Shown here one piece after another: positions 36,007 through 46,177 of a DNA stretch of 64,000 bases; position 1 is the first letter of the stretch; each line of letters starts with the position of its first letter. The notes under the pieces are model-generated. The model did not search any database, was not told the DNA's origin, and saw only the letters and a program-made list of their open reading frames with translations. Position numbers and translations under genes: made by a program. The DNA is from Arcuatula senhousia (taxonomy: Eukaryota; Mollusca; Bivalvia; Mytilida; Mytilidae): positions 55,402,686 to 55,466,685 of the forward strand of contig OZ020306.1 of NCBI GenBank assembly GCA_963971305.1, given 5' to 3'.

Positions 36007-37984
36007 GTTGTTTGTGTCATTTGGTGTGGACTTAATGAACAGATTATGTTCCTGTCTTGTGCATACATTATACTTTTTTCTAAGTCGGAAGAACTTAAGG
36101 ATTTAAAGTGATGATTTCAGGAAAGAAGATGGCTGTCAATAATTCTTTGGACCTTCCTGCCATAAATTATGAACACCTTGATAGCATTTCATTTCATTAA
36201 ATTCAAAAATTGATCCTTATGACACTCACAGTGTAACGAAGATGCCAGCTATTCTAATATGTTTCATTAGGGGTCAGTATTTTCAAAGTTTCAGATTCAC
36301 TTGGCTGGGGACGTGAAGCTTTGCTCTTGTTGTATTCTGTTGTTTCTAAAAATTCCTTTGGTGTGAATTATAAAAATTTGAAAAAGTACCAAGATTTTTA
36401 TGTGGACAAAAAAATTTTCTTCACGATTTGAATTAATTGCACCTTTCGTTTATTTTATGTTTCATTGTATCATTTATTCATTGGCCTTGAAAAATGTACC
36501 TAGTTATTATTTTCTTTGGGTTAAAAATGTAGGACTATGTCTTAATGAACATCTTATCTTTATGTACAAAATTTTACTGAATTGTTTACACAATTTTTTG
36601 AGCAGCTTGAACAAACATTTGTAGTACCAATATAGCAATACTGTTGAACGAGTGTTTACCAGGCATCATTAATTTAAAAAATTTAACTAAAAACTAAAAA
36701 ATTTCTGTAAATCAATCATTTAACATTACAGCAACAAGAACTGAACTTTCTGCCAAATTAGTATGTTACACAGATCTTTCCAATTTAGTATCTTCAAGAT
36801 AAAATGTAATGATTAATTTATCTAATATCCCTTCATGAAAAATCTGCAATTCACTTGATGTTAATTTGATGTGCTTACTGCGAGCAAACATGAATAGCAG
36901 TTATTTATTCAAAGCTATAAAATACAGAAAGATCCATTTGCTAATCTTAGGGAAAAAAAACTTTAATATCTGGTAATGAATACTTGCCATTAGAAAAGGC
37001 TGTAAATATGTACCTAATTTGTCTCAATTTAAAAAAAAGTTGGTTATCAGAATAATGAAATCGGTTGATATAAGACATTAACGATATTTTAAGGTTCGTC
37101 TTTGTGGTATTAACGATGTTTCAATATGTAGTCTATCTCAAAAGACATGTTGAAATGTTGGGTATCATGCAACAAGTCCAATTGGCAATATTTATGCATT
37201 CATTGCTACAATGAACCATGTGCGCCAAAACTGCATGGAAGCTTTAGGAAAGAAATTATGTAATATTTCAAAACTTTTGTACGATTTGAATTAATCTGTG
37301 CAAATTAAATTTCATTGATGCATAGTTATGCTGATTTTGAAGCGTGATTTTTTTTTTTTTTTTTTTTGAAGAGAAAATGTAAAAGAGGTGCTTTTTATGT
37401 TCTTCTGAAATTATGGTTCAATTGATGAATGCCTTTCATTAGAGCTGGCATTGTGATAAAAATATCTGGAGTTATAAAGAGATTGTAAAGTTTTGCATGA
37501 TTGATGACGATCTAATTCACATTAATTATTCCCACTGCAATCATTGAATCTTGTAATGTTTATGTAGATTTTATAGCTTTCATTATTCTTCAAAGCAACA
37601 ACTCAGATATAAAATGCATAGTGCATCAAAAAAAGGATATGGGGAAAGTATTGCTTAGAATTTTAAATGACATTAGAAATTAATGAGAGAGAAATATATT
37701 GAACAGTAATGAATGGAGTCACATTTATCATAAAAAAACATGTTGCATGAACGTCAGTAATGGAAAAGTCTTAATTCCTAGAAATATTTTGCACACCATT
37801 TTATGATTGCTTGGTTCCATGTTCTCTTCATTTGCGGTTGGGGAAAGCCCTTATCTAACTGTCTATTCCTCCCACTTCAGTAAAGTTCTCAGTTCAGTTC
37901 ATGTACACTAATAAAGCTAAAAAATCACTTGATTGGACATAACTTACTTGACAATTCTTGTTTAAACTGTCAATCGTTAGGGGG

Positions 37985-38038
37985 TTTTAAGAGTTCTAGG
38001 TCAATTTCAGTACTTAATCATTTAAGAGTGGTGGTTTT
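37985..38038 (+). repeat. Left remnant of the about 50-bp tandem repeat that was the insertion target
   Basis: TTTTAAGAGTTCTAGGTCAA to GTGGT (50 bp), followed by TTTT, matches the units at 45,820-45,905. The Ngaro-type element sits exactly between two units. Confidence 0.8.
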
Positions 38039-38779
38039 ATCCATGATCATACCAGAATTAAGTAACTTCATATATGGATATTAGATTGCATATCATACTT
38101 GCACATCATCTTAAACTTATATGCTGGAAACTATCAGATTGCACAAACTACATATAAAATAGATGCATTAGACTGCACATCTTTATGTAACTGTAGGTGT
38201 AAAAGGTTGCACAACTTCATATGAATTTATAAGGTGTATTAGACTGCTATCTTGTGTAAATTTTTATAAGTGTATCAGTTTCATTACCCTGTATCCGTAC
38301 CCTATGAACAGTATAAAATTATTTATCATACTATGACATTGTTCGCCCTTTTGGTACATCTTTGGTATTTCATTCGGCAATAGTTGTGAATATAAATGCA
38401 GCATGATATAAAACAAAATAAAACATACATATTTATTATCTAACCTAACAAATGAACATAACTCATTACATCATAAACATTCTGACATAGTACATAGAAA
38501 ATAAACTTCATTTAAACTTTAACTACACTTCTAAACTAAAACAAAATAATACTGTATCTAGTTTTTGGCTTCTTGGGGGCTACTCATCCCTATACTACCT
38601 ATAATAAACCTAATCTAAGACTAATAAACAACTATATACATTTATAAAATTAATAATCATCCTATTTTCTTTTTGCTTGCGGACGATCCTGACCAAGCAA
38701 GGAGTTACGCTTCTAAGATGAGGGGAAAAAGATTGGCGGCGGATGCCAGCCTGAACCGACTCAATGAAGGCCTACTTGT

Positions 38780-39395
38780 AGTCTGCGGATGCTCGACTAT
38801 TAAATTAAACTATGAGTTGGCGGATGCTCAACTATTAAAGTAAAATATGAGTTGGCGGATGCTCAACTATTTAAGGATGTTCGCTACTATTATTGAAAAT
38901 AAATAGGTTTCAAATTTGATGGATTAAATGAAAAGATAATAGTAAAAGGAACAAAATGAGCAAAAAATTTTGATAGGTTCTTGACCTCGTTTTCAAGATA
39001 ATTGACGTTTAAGTTTTGGCGGGAAAAGGTTTTCTCTGACTTATTCATAGGTTTAGCATTAGCACTATTTAGCTGTTAAAACCCATGACAGAATAAATAG
39101 GATTTGCTATAACTTTGTCTATAACCTCTTTATGACATATTAAAGACATTGATAACAAGAAAATAGGGGGTTCGTGGGAAAAAAAATACCCCTATTTTGA
39201 TGGTAAAATCAAGAGGATTCCGAAAAAATGACAGAAATACCAAAACAAGACCAGCGAGCATCCTTAAGTAAAATATGAGTTGGCGGATGCTCAACTATTT
39301 AAGTAAAATATGAGTTGGCGGATGCTCAACTATTAGTAAAAATATCATTAATCAGGACTGTTGTAGTTGGCGGATGCTCAACTATTTAAGTAAGC
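38780..39395 (-). repeat. 35-bp tandem array inside B2, split by a MITE
   Basis: Six copies of a unit containing GGCGGATGCTCAACTATT, the regular ones joined by TAAGTAAAATATGAGTT. The MITE at 38,875-39,263 interrupts the array after the third copy. Confidence 0.85.
38875..39263. mobile_element. 389-bp MITE with TTAA target duplication, nested in B2
   Basis: GGATGTTCGCT at the left and AGCGAGCATCC at the right are inverted ends (one mismatch). TTAA flanks both sides (38,871-38,874 and 39,264-39,267). The B1 copy at the same place has a single TTAA and no insert, which proves both the boundaries and the duplication. TTAA targeting is typical of piggyBac-superfamily transposases. There is no coding capacity. 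Confidence 0.9.
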
Positions 39396-39639
39396 TACAA
39401 AAGGCGGTAGAGACACGCCTGTACTTAACTAGAATTTGTTTACTTGACAAACTGGCGGAAGATTCACGCCTTTACCTATCAACTATTACATAACACACTT
39501 ATAATCGAAACTCCTACCCATTACATGTATAAGTAAAAATATGATGTATACATGAATTGGGGGAAAAAATAATTTCTTGAAATTATGCACGCCTAACATG
39601 AGTAGCCCCAAAATAGGTGATGTTGGGGTCGGTGGGAGG

Positions 39640-39845
39640 GGCGATTCAAAACAAATACATTAAGACAAAGTTTATGATAACACAAAGAACCCCTCTCACT
39701 TCACCAGCATCTAATTAAAACTAAAAATAACCGAATTCCTATTGGCTAATCATACTTGACCTAATTACATTGGCCTGATGAGGCCCCATCAGGGAAATAA
39801 TAGATACTAACATGTATAAACTCTAATTTAATAAATTAAATTGCC
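39640..39845 (-). repeat. Split direct repeat A2
   Basis: 206 bp, identical by eye to 45,614-45,819. It is joined to B1 through TTTT and to B2 through a 46-bp linker (39,594-39,639). Confidence 0.92.
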
Positions 39846-39849
39846 TTTT

Positions 39850-41046
39850 ATCCATGATCATACCAGAATTAAGTAACTTCATATATGGATATTAGATTGC
39901 ATATCATACTTGCACATCATCTTAAACTTATATGCTGGAAACTATCAGATTGCACAAACTACATATAAAATAGATGCATTAGACTGCACATCTTTATGTA
40001 ACTGTAGGTGTAAAAGGTTGCACAACTTCATATGAATTTATAAGGTGTATTAGACTGCTATCTTGTGTAAATTTTTATAAGTGTATCAGTTTCATTACCC
40101 TGTATCCGTACCCTATGAACAGTATAAAATTATTTATCATACTATGACATTGTTCGCCCTTTTGGTACATCTTTGCTATTTCATTCGGCAATAGTTGTGA
40201 ATATAAATGCAGCATGATATAAAACAAAATAAAACATACATATTTATTATCTAACCTAACAAATGAACATAACTCATTACATCATAAACATTCTGACATA
40301 GTACATAGAAAATAAACTTCATTTAAACTTTAACTACACTTCTAAACTAAAACAAAATAATACTGTATCTAGTTTTTGGCTTCTTGGGGGCTACTCATCC
40401 CTATACTACCTATAATAAACCTAATCTAAGACTAATAAACAACTATATACATTTATAAAGTTAATAATCATCCTATTTTCTTTTTGCTTGCGGACGATCC
40501 TGACCAAGCAAGGAGTTACGCTTCTAAGATGAGGGGAAAAAGATTGGCGGCGGATGCCAGCCTGAACCGACTCAATGAAGGCCTACTTGTAGTCTGCGGA
40601 TGCTCGACTATTAAATTAAACTATGAGTTGGCGGATGCTCAACTATTAAAGTAAAATATGAGTTGGCAGATGCTCAACTATTTAAGTAAAATATGAGTTG
40701 GCGGATGCTCAACTATTTAAGTAAAATATGAGTTGGCGGATGCTCAACTATTTAAGTAAAATATGAGTTGGCGGATGCTCAACTATTAGTAAAAATATCA
40801 TTAATCAGGACTGTTGTAGTTGGCGGATGCTCAACTATTTAAGTAAGCTACAAAAGGCGGTAGAGACACGCCTGTACTTAACTAGAATTTGTTTACTTGA
40901 CAAACTGGCGGAAGATTCACACCTTTACCTATCAACTATTACATAACACACTTATAATCGAAACTCCTACCCATTACATGTATAAGTAAAAATATGATGT
41001 ATACATGAATTGGGGGAAAAAATAATTTCTTGAAATTATGCACGCC
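39850..41046 (-). repeat. Split direct repeat B1
   Basis: 1,197-bp counterpart of B2, directly downstream of the recombinase gene. It contains seven GATGCTCRACTATT units (about 40,592-40,840), one more than B2. A poly(T)-rich stretch (41,131-41,155 on the plus strand reads as A) separates it from the gene. Confidence 0.9.
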
Positions 41047-41245
41047 AAATGAACGAATACATTTAAATTATGAGTGAAGCCCCCAAGAAAATACAGCATA
41101 ATATAATATATAAGTAGCACATGTTTAATATAAAAAAAAAAAAAAAAAAAAAAATCACTACATAATAAACTCAGTAATAAAACTTCTAAACTTGTGGACA
41201 TATTATTACCTAGACAACAAACTCACACTATACATGTACATGTAT

Positions 41246-42274
41246 TTACTGACACATATCATTCTGAGCCATTTCAATAATTTTTTGATCAATTCTTATA
41301 TAGCGCATGTAACAATCAGATGACCATCTACCCAGAGCTTTTATAATGTGGTCTTCAACACCCGCTGCAGCTGCTGAGCTTGCAGCCCCAATTCTAAATG
41401 AATGACCTGAGTAGGCGCTTTCATCAAACCCTAATCGTCTTAAAATTTCTTTAAGATAATTGACAAAAATAGTGCGAGACAAAGGCACTGGTTCAAATTC
41501 ATCTTTGATGAAAAGTGGAGAGGTCGCTATACATGTAGATACTGCTTTAGATTTGTATCTTAATTGCAAATATTTTGACATCTCCTTAACTGGTTGAAAA
41601 TTAGCATTCTCAAAAATCTTAACTTCTACACCTTTGTTGAAGGGGTCACATTTGGATGATTGTAAAAACACTGAAAAATAGCTTCCTAATGAATGAATAC
41701 TTATATCCCTTATAGCAAGAATCGAGGCTGATTTAGATGGCCCATTGTATGTAAACTCTCCACATCGAAGAAAACCAAAAAAAGCTAACTTGAAAGCACA
41801 TTTTAACATAGAATCTAAAAATGGGGTGACAAGACCTTTATCTAACAATGTACACATCTGACTTAAAACTGAAGCCGTAATTGGCATTCTTTTATTAGAT
41901 ACATTACTTTGCAGTTTCTTTACCCCTCTTAAAATATAATCTAATTGCGCTGATGATTGCAGAGGATCATACTGATTATAACGAAGATAATGATAATGAA
42001 TGCCTGCTAAATACAACTGAATCGTATCATGCTTCAATTTTAATACATTTTTACAATGCGTTACAAAATACACAAAGTGCTCCTCTGTAACATGAGGAAA
42101 AGCTTTAGAGTCGTTAGACCTTCTTTCTTTGACTAATTGGTTTATACTTAAAAATTTAATAAAGCAAGAAATACCAGTTTTATACACCTGAAGAGTGCTA
42201 CTACATAAAGACGCATCCCACAATTCAGCTACTTGAGAAGTCAAACCATCATGATGTCTGCAGGCTGAAGACAT
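41246..42274 (-). CDS. Ngaro-type tyrosine recombinase
   Basis: The 342-residue protein would cut and rejoin DNA to integrate the circular cDNA of the element, in the nucleus. The catalytic set of tyrosine recombinases is visible: R170 in FGFLRCGEF, H291 and R294 in HSFRIGAAS, W317 in GRWSSD and the likely nucleophile Y325 in YMRYIR (Y322 is the alternative). The N-terminal half (about 15-110) should be the core-binding domain. The start overlaps the end of the RT frame by 34 nt in a different frame, which suggests reinitiation or coupled translation. I see no slippery site in that overlap. No stop or frameshift is seen, and length is normal for the family. It is too divergent from phage integrases to assign a site beyond TTTT, inferred from the junctions. 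Confidence 0.9.
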   Translation of the reverse strand: MSSACRHHDGLTSQVAELWDASLCSSTLQVYKTGISCFIKFLSINQLVKERRSNDSKAFPHVTEEHFVYFVTHCKNVLKLKHDTIQLYLAGIHYHYLRYNQYDPLQSSAQLDYILRGVKKLQSNVSNKRMPITASVLSQMCTLLDKGLVTPFLDSMLKCAFKLAFFGFLRCGEFTYNGPSKSASILAIRDISIHSLGSYFSVFLQSSKCDPFNKGVEVKIFENANFQPVKEMSKYLQLRYKSKAVSTCIATSPLFIKDEFEPVPLSRTIFVNYLKEILRRLGFDESAYSGHSFRIGAASSAAAAGVEDHIIKALGRWSSDCYMRYIRIDQKIIEMAQNDMCQ

Positions 42275-43923
42275 GGTGTCGGAAACTGCTCTGCTGTGGG
42301 GGCCATCTTTCTGAATTTCTCCATCTGAAACCGAGAAATAGCATCTGTGATATTATTATTCACACCTGGAATATGCTTAGCATGAATGACGTAATTATGA
42401 ACTGCTGAATGATATGTTAACTTTCGCATCAACTTCATAATACTTAAAACTTTTGATCGACCTTTATTGATGATTTCCACAGTAGACATGTTGTCACAAT
42501 AGAATAGTATACGCATACGACACCACTGATGGCCCCACAGCACACATGCCATAACGATCGGATATAACTCGAAAAAGGCCATAGAGGTTTGTTCCTCTTG
42601 AATCAAAGACTGTGGAAAATAGCCTTGGAACCATTTATTTTGAAAATGACCTGCAAAAGCGGTATCAGTGGAATCGGTAAACAACATTATATCTGCTGCT
42701 GAGGTAATCTGATCATTTAAAAAGAATGATACGCCATTCCATCCTTTCAGGAAAATTGACCACATATTTAAATCCGCCTTGCATGCACTATTAAGATATA
42801 CATGATGTGATAATTTCGATACTGTAGTTGACAACTTGATCAAGTACGAAATAAATGATCGCCCAGGGTGAATGACGCGACACGCAAAATTAAGATGACC
42901 AAGTAGACTCAGAAGTTCACGTTTCGTACACGATGACTTTCTACTGAAGTTTTCCACAATTTCTGAAATGCGTTGAACTTTCTCAGGAGGTAAACGCGCT
43001 TCCATCCTCAAAGAATCGAGTAGAATTCCAAGGTATTCTAAGCATGTAACAGGCCCTTCGGTTTTCTTTTCAGACAAAGGTATACCTAACTCATTAAAAA
43101 TGTTCAGAAAAATTGACATAATATTATATGCATCATCGAAAGGAGAAACAATGACGAGAAAATCATCTAACAAATGTAATATATGATCGATACCATAATT
43201 ATTCTCAGCTATCCAACAAATTGCGGTGGATAAATAATCGAAAATCTTTGGACTTGAACGACTTCCAAAAACAAGGCGGTTGAAAAAATAATATTTGTCC
43301 TCCCATTTAACGCAATGATAAGGCCACATTTCCGGAGACAACGGCATAACTTTAAAAGCATCTGTAATGTCCGTCTTAATAAGTAAAGCTCCGGGACCAA
43401 TAGATTTAATAATCTTTATAGCGTCATCAATTTTTACATAACTTAAAGAAAAATCATCTTTGTTAATCAATTCATTAAGACTAGGGTTTTCGGCATCATC
43501 ATGTGGCGCTGACAAGTCCACAATCAGTCTCTTTTTCTTGCTATATTTACTTTCTGCGACACCAATTGGATTAACTCGAAATAAAGAAAACGGAACTTTT
43601 AAAAAGGGACCGGACAAATATCCTTTTTGAATTTCAATATCAATTAAATCGTTGACTGCTTGTTTATTTTCTAAAGCAGAACGAAGATTTTTACATTCAA
43701 TAGAATTAACAGGTAAATCAGACAATCCTGTGTGAAAACCATATCTTAGACCAGAAATCAAATACTGTTTAAATTTATCATCCGGATAATTACGTAACTC
43801 GTTTTCTAAAGAATTTATCCTAACCGGTGTCTGAACAGTGTATTGACAGCTCATTTCTTGGATAGAAACTGGGTCCCGTTCCGTTGAGACCCAGCTTGGT
43901 CGTTTTTTGCCTGATTCAAACAT
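42241..43923 (-). CDS. Reverse transcriptase-RNase H polyprotein of the Ngaro-type element
   Basis: 560 residues. The RT domain spans roughly 60-345. Motif A is KTDITDAF with D185, followed by NRLVFGSRSSPKIF. The active-site box is LLDDFLV with D253 and D254, where the usual tyrosine is replaced by leucine as in other recombinase retrotransposons. RNase H follows at about 410-531 with D417 (FTDST), E452 (FFELYP), D477 (YCDNMS) and D527 (NNITDAISR), so the four-residue acidic set is complete. No methyltransferase-like domain is present, which fits Ngaro rather than DIRS. The first ATG lies in the gag overlap, 15 nt upstream of a slippery heptamer, so expression could be by -1 frameshifting from gag or by internal initiation. 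The frame is intact. Confidence 0.93.
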   Translation of the reverse strand: MFESGKKRPSWVSTERDPVSIQEMSCQYTVQTPVRINSLENELRNYPDDKFKQYLISGLRYGFHTGLSDLPVNSIECKNLRSALENKQAVNDLIDIEIQKGYLSGPFLKVPFSLFRVNPIGVAESKYSKKKRLIVDLSAPHDDAENPSLNELINKDDFSLSYVKIDDAIKIIKSIGPGALLIKTDITDAFKVMPLSPEMWPYHCVKWEDKYYFFNRLVFGSRSSPKIFDYLSTAICWIAENNYGIDHILHLLDDFLVIVSPFDDAYNIMSIFLNIFNELGIPLSEKKTEGPVTCLEYLGILLDSLRMEARLPPEKVQRISEIVENFSRKSSCTKRELLSLLGHLNFACRVIHPGRSFISYLIKLSTTVSKLSHHVYLNSACKADLNMWSIFLKGWNGVSFFLNDQITSAADIMLFTDSTDTAFAGHFQNKWFQGYFPQSLIQEEQTSMAFFELYPIVMACVLWGHQWCRMRILFYCDNMSTVEIINKGRSKVLSIMKLMRKLTYHSAVHNYVIHAKHIPGVNNNITDAISRFQMEKFRKMAPTAEQFPTPCLQPADIMMV

Positions 43924-45311
43924 GTGCTTTTTGGGTGATCTCCCTTACAAACAATGCACACATGTTGGTTTCGACAGTGTTTATTATTGCATCCTTTAGC
44001 ACCATTAAAGTTATTGCATATTTCCTTGCCGTTAAAAAGTACTCTTTCCCTGCCATACATGTCCTTGTCGTCCATCCTTTTGCCATATCTCTGGTTAACA
44101 TGGTGAAGACTCAGATGGCAAAAATTGGCAGCATGAAATGGACTACCACAGAAGGTACATGAGTTAGTTTTAGAATTTGCAAAGATATTGCAGAACAAAG
44201 TGTTATTGCGAATTGACCAGTCTATAACAATGTTATTGTAAGTAAGATGTGCAGCTGCATCTAAAGAAAACTTCTTATGATACTCATAGAACCCATTTCC
44301 TGGATATCTAGTGGCCATATCGATAATGTCACGTTCGTACAAGTCAAGTTCTTGTCGTCTATAAGGACGTTCAGAGCACATAATATTCTTGTATATACCA
44401 AAGGCTTGAATAAATTCACCTAATGATAAAGAACGATTCACCCTGGGGTCTGGACGGACATATTTAATGTCATCACCCTCGACGGTTTCAATGACTCCTG
44501 AACCTGTATAGTAAGGTATTAGTAGGGTAGCCAGATTTACGTCCCTACCTGATATAATGTTTCTTCTGATGGTGGTAGAAACGGACTCCACGAACGGCAA
44601 AGATTCTGCAGAGTATCCTCTGGATGTTGGGGCCAAGTTTCCCCTGCGAGCCTGCTCCTCACTACCTGCCGCTGCAGATGGTCTTGAGTTACCTGCTTTG
44701 AGCGCAGAGTAGGCAGTGTCTAAATTATAACTTGGTATACGATCGGCCGCATTTTCGATCTGATTTACACCTTGAGAAACGGAACTTGGGGCTGGTGAAG
44801 CTAGAGTCGGAGGGGTCAGCCTTTCTGAAACGTTTGAGGGATTAGAAATAGCATTAACTTTACTATTTAAATTAGACAGGCTTCTTTGCATAGTCTGTAC
44901 CGTGTTCGTCATGTTAGTCTGGTAATTTTGAATAGTTTCCGTGAGTCTGAAAACAATATCCGTGAGCGTTTTCTCAGTATCAGACTGGGGGCGGCCATGA
45001 TTGTTATTGTTTTCATTCGCAACTATTGGGTCACGTGATCGTGCACTGCCTAATACGGAAATTACAGGTGACGCGGGATCTTGAAGAGTATCCATGCGCG
45101 GAGTTGTTGTGCTTTGTAAAAGATCTGAATCCATCCGCGATGTGTCTGTAGCTCTGTTGCGGAAAAGTCTAACCAAAGCCATGCGTCTCGCATTCTGTGG
45201 AAAATAAATGTTCCTTCGTCTCAGCTCGTCCTTTAATCGGGACAAGGTCCAGTTTTCTGGCAGCTCGGCGTCATAGTTTATTCTAGTTGTTTTGTTTCGT
45301 AATGGACCCAT
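43851..45311 (-). CDS. Gag-like protein with SAP-like N-terminus and zinc knuckles
   Basis: 486 residues, first gene of the Ngaro-type element, predicted to bind and package its RNA. Residues 20-54 (NWTLSRLKDELRRRNI onward, with RMALVRLF) look like a SAP domain, a short helix-loop-helix module that binds DNA or chromatin. Residues about 60-260 are polar and low in complexity. A conserved-looking globular part covers about 270-380. The C-terminus has C-X2-C-X4-H-X4-C (387-400), a CCCH-like cluster starting at about 434 and C-X2-C-X3-H-X4-C (454-466). The first ATG was chosen; it lies about 300 bp inside A1. The 3' end overlaps the RT frame by 73 nt, where A AAA AAC sits in the gag frame. The SAP call is by eye. 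Confidence 0.85.
   Translation of the reverse strand: MGPLRNKTTRINYDAELPENWTLSRLKDELRRRNIYFPQNARRMALVRLFRNRATDTSRMDSDLLQSTTTPRMDTLQDPASPVISVLGSARSRDPIVANENNNNHGRPQSDTEKTLTDIVFRLTETIQNYQTNMTNTVQTMQRSLSNLNSKVNAISNPSNVSERLTPPTLASPAPSSVSQGVNQIENAADRIPSYNLDTAYSALKAGNSRPSAAAGSEEQARRGNLAPTSRGYSAESLPFVESVSTTIRRNIISGRDVNLATLLIPYYTGSGVIETVEGDDIKYVRPDPRVNRSLSLGEFIQAFGIYKNIMCSERPYRRQELDLYERDIIDMATRYPGNGFYEYHKKFSLDAAAHLTYNNIVIDWSIRNNTLFCNIFANSKTNSCTFCGSPFHAANFCHLSLHHVNQRYGKRMDDKDMYGRERVLFNGKEICNNFNGAKGCNNKHCRNQHVCIVCKGDHPKSTCLNQAKNDQAGSQRNGTQFLSKK
43866..43908 (-). promoter_or_regulatory. Predicted -1 ribosomal frameshift signal at gag/RT
   Basis: On the minus strand A AAA AAC occupies 43,908-43,902, split as codons gcA-AAA-AAC in the gag frame. 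After a 4-nt spacer, AAGCTGGGTC (43,897-43,888) can pair with GACCCAGTTT (43,875-43,866) as a 10-bp stem with one G-U pair and a 12-nt loop. The RT frame is -1 relative to gag. Heptamer, phase, spacer and stem all fit a standard eukaryotic -1 site. Confidence 0.75.
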
Positions 45312-45613
45312 TGTTTGTAAAAGATGCAGTCACGTTCAATAGCCAAACATACAAGCTCCTGAGTACACTAAAAATAATTAATAACTCGAATGTCTAATGA
45401 CCGACACATGTCCCAACTAAATAAGTTCGATATTTCCGAAAAAACGTAAATTTAAATACTTAAATTAAAACAAAAGCAAAAAGTAGGTCATCTCATGATT
45501 CTCACATCCGACAAACATTGTTTAATGTTAATTCCACATAAATCCGTTAAAAAACGGCACTAAATGTTTAGAAAGTATAATCCCATATAGTTTGTAAATA
45601 AAAACGATGTTTT
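45312..45613 (-). other. Leader between A1 and gag
   Basis: About 300 bp of AT-rich untranslated sequence between the terminal repeat and the gag start codon. A promoter may lie in A1 or here, but no clear TATA or initiator can be assigned. Confidence 0.5.
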
Positions 45614-45819
45614 GGCGATTCAAAACAAATACATTAAGACAAAGTTTATGATAACACAAAGAACCCCTCTCACTTCACCAGCATCTAATTAAAACTAAAA
45701 ATAACCGAATTCCTATTGGCTAATCATACTTGACCTAATTACATTGGCCTGATGAGGCCCCATCAGGGAAATAATAGATACTAACATGTATAAACTCTAA
45801 TTTAATAAATTAAATTGCC
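45614..45819 (-). repeat. Split direct repeat A1 (5' terminal copy)
   Basis: Identical by eye to A2 over 206 bp (starting GGCGATTCAAAACAAATACA on the plus strand and ending TTAAATTGCC). It is the 5' end of the element, flanked by TTTT at 45,820-45,823. Confidence 0.92.
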
Positions 45820-45910
45820 TTTTAAGAGTTCAAGGTCAATATCAGTACTTAATCATTTAAGAGAAGTGGTTTTTAAGAGTTCAAGGTCAATATCAGTACT
45901 TAATCTTCAA
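45820..45910 (+). repeat. Right part of the target tandem repeat
   Basis: One full 51-bp unit (TTTTAAGAGTTCAAGGTCAA to GTGGT) and a partial second unit starting at 45,871. Together with 37,985-38,034 these formed a short tandem array into which the Ngaro-type element integrated. Confidence 0.85.
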
Positions 45911-46177
45911 GGTCAATCCAGACTACTGTCTAGTGTGTTATCTTAATTTTTCTGGACACTATCTGAATTAATACTGACTTTTTTACAAGAGAATTCAAAG
46001 TAAGTTAAGTAGTTATTTAGTATATTTTGTCCCTTCCAATAATGAAATGTTGTTCTAGTGTATGCCTGCATAAATAGCTGGTAATGTCGTGGTCACAGTT
46101 TCTTAGTTATGTATTTTTTCACAGGGCGTAATGAAAATATTGTCAATTGAGGCAGGTTTAACCTGTGACACACCTAA

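Larger units (their letters stand above)
31036..37984. other. Non-coding stretch with two MITEs and a short tandem repeat
   Basis: No coding segment is recognised. Structured parts are listed at 33,668-33,778, 34,496-34,826 and 35,911-36,006. The rest is AT-rich sequence with poly(A/T) runs such as 37,349-37,368. Confidence 0.5.
38039..39593 (-). repeat. Split direct repeat B2 (3' terminal copy)
   Basis: Homologous end to end with 39,850-41,046. Without the nested MITE and its duplicated TTAA it is 1,162 bp, exactly 35 bp shorter than B1. The difference is one unit of the internal 35-bp array. Confidence 0.9.
38039..45819 (-). mobile_element. Complete Ngaro-type tyrosine-recombinase retrotransposon with split direct repeats
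   Basis: Read on the minus strand the order is A1 (45,819-45,614), gag, RT-RNase H, recombinase, B1 (41,046-39,850), A2 (39,845-39,640) and B2 (39,593-38,039). A1 and A2 are both 206 bp and identical by eye. B1 and B2 differ at about four bases, plus one 35-bp unit and a nested MITE. TTTT occurs outside each end (38,035-38,038 and 45,820-45,823) and between B1 and A2 (39,846-39,849). This A-ORFs-B-A-B design is that of Ngaro/VIPER-type elements, which integrate a circular DNA with a tyrosine recombinase. All three frames are open, so the copy may be recent and competent. Confidence 0.93.

Noticed and set aside
38780..39395. CRISPR-like regular 35-bp repeats
   Set aside because: Units are directly adjacent with no unique spacers and lie in a retrotransposon terminal repeat in an animal genome.
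42241..42274. Third -1 frameshift site between RT and recombinase of the Ngaro-type element
   Set aside because: The frame relation is -1, but the 34-nt overlap has no slippery heptamer and the recombinase has its own ATG.
43884..44162. Plus-strand frame opposite the Ngaro gag
   Set aside because: Shadow of the gag frame with no independent support.
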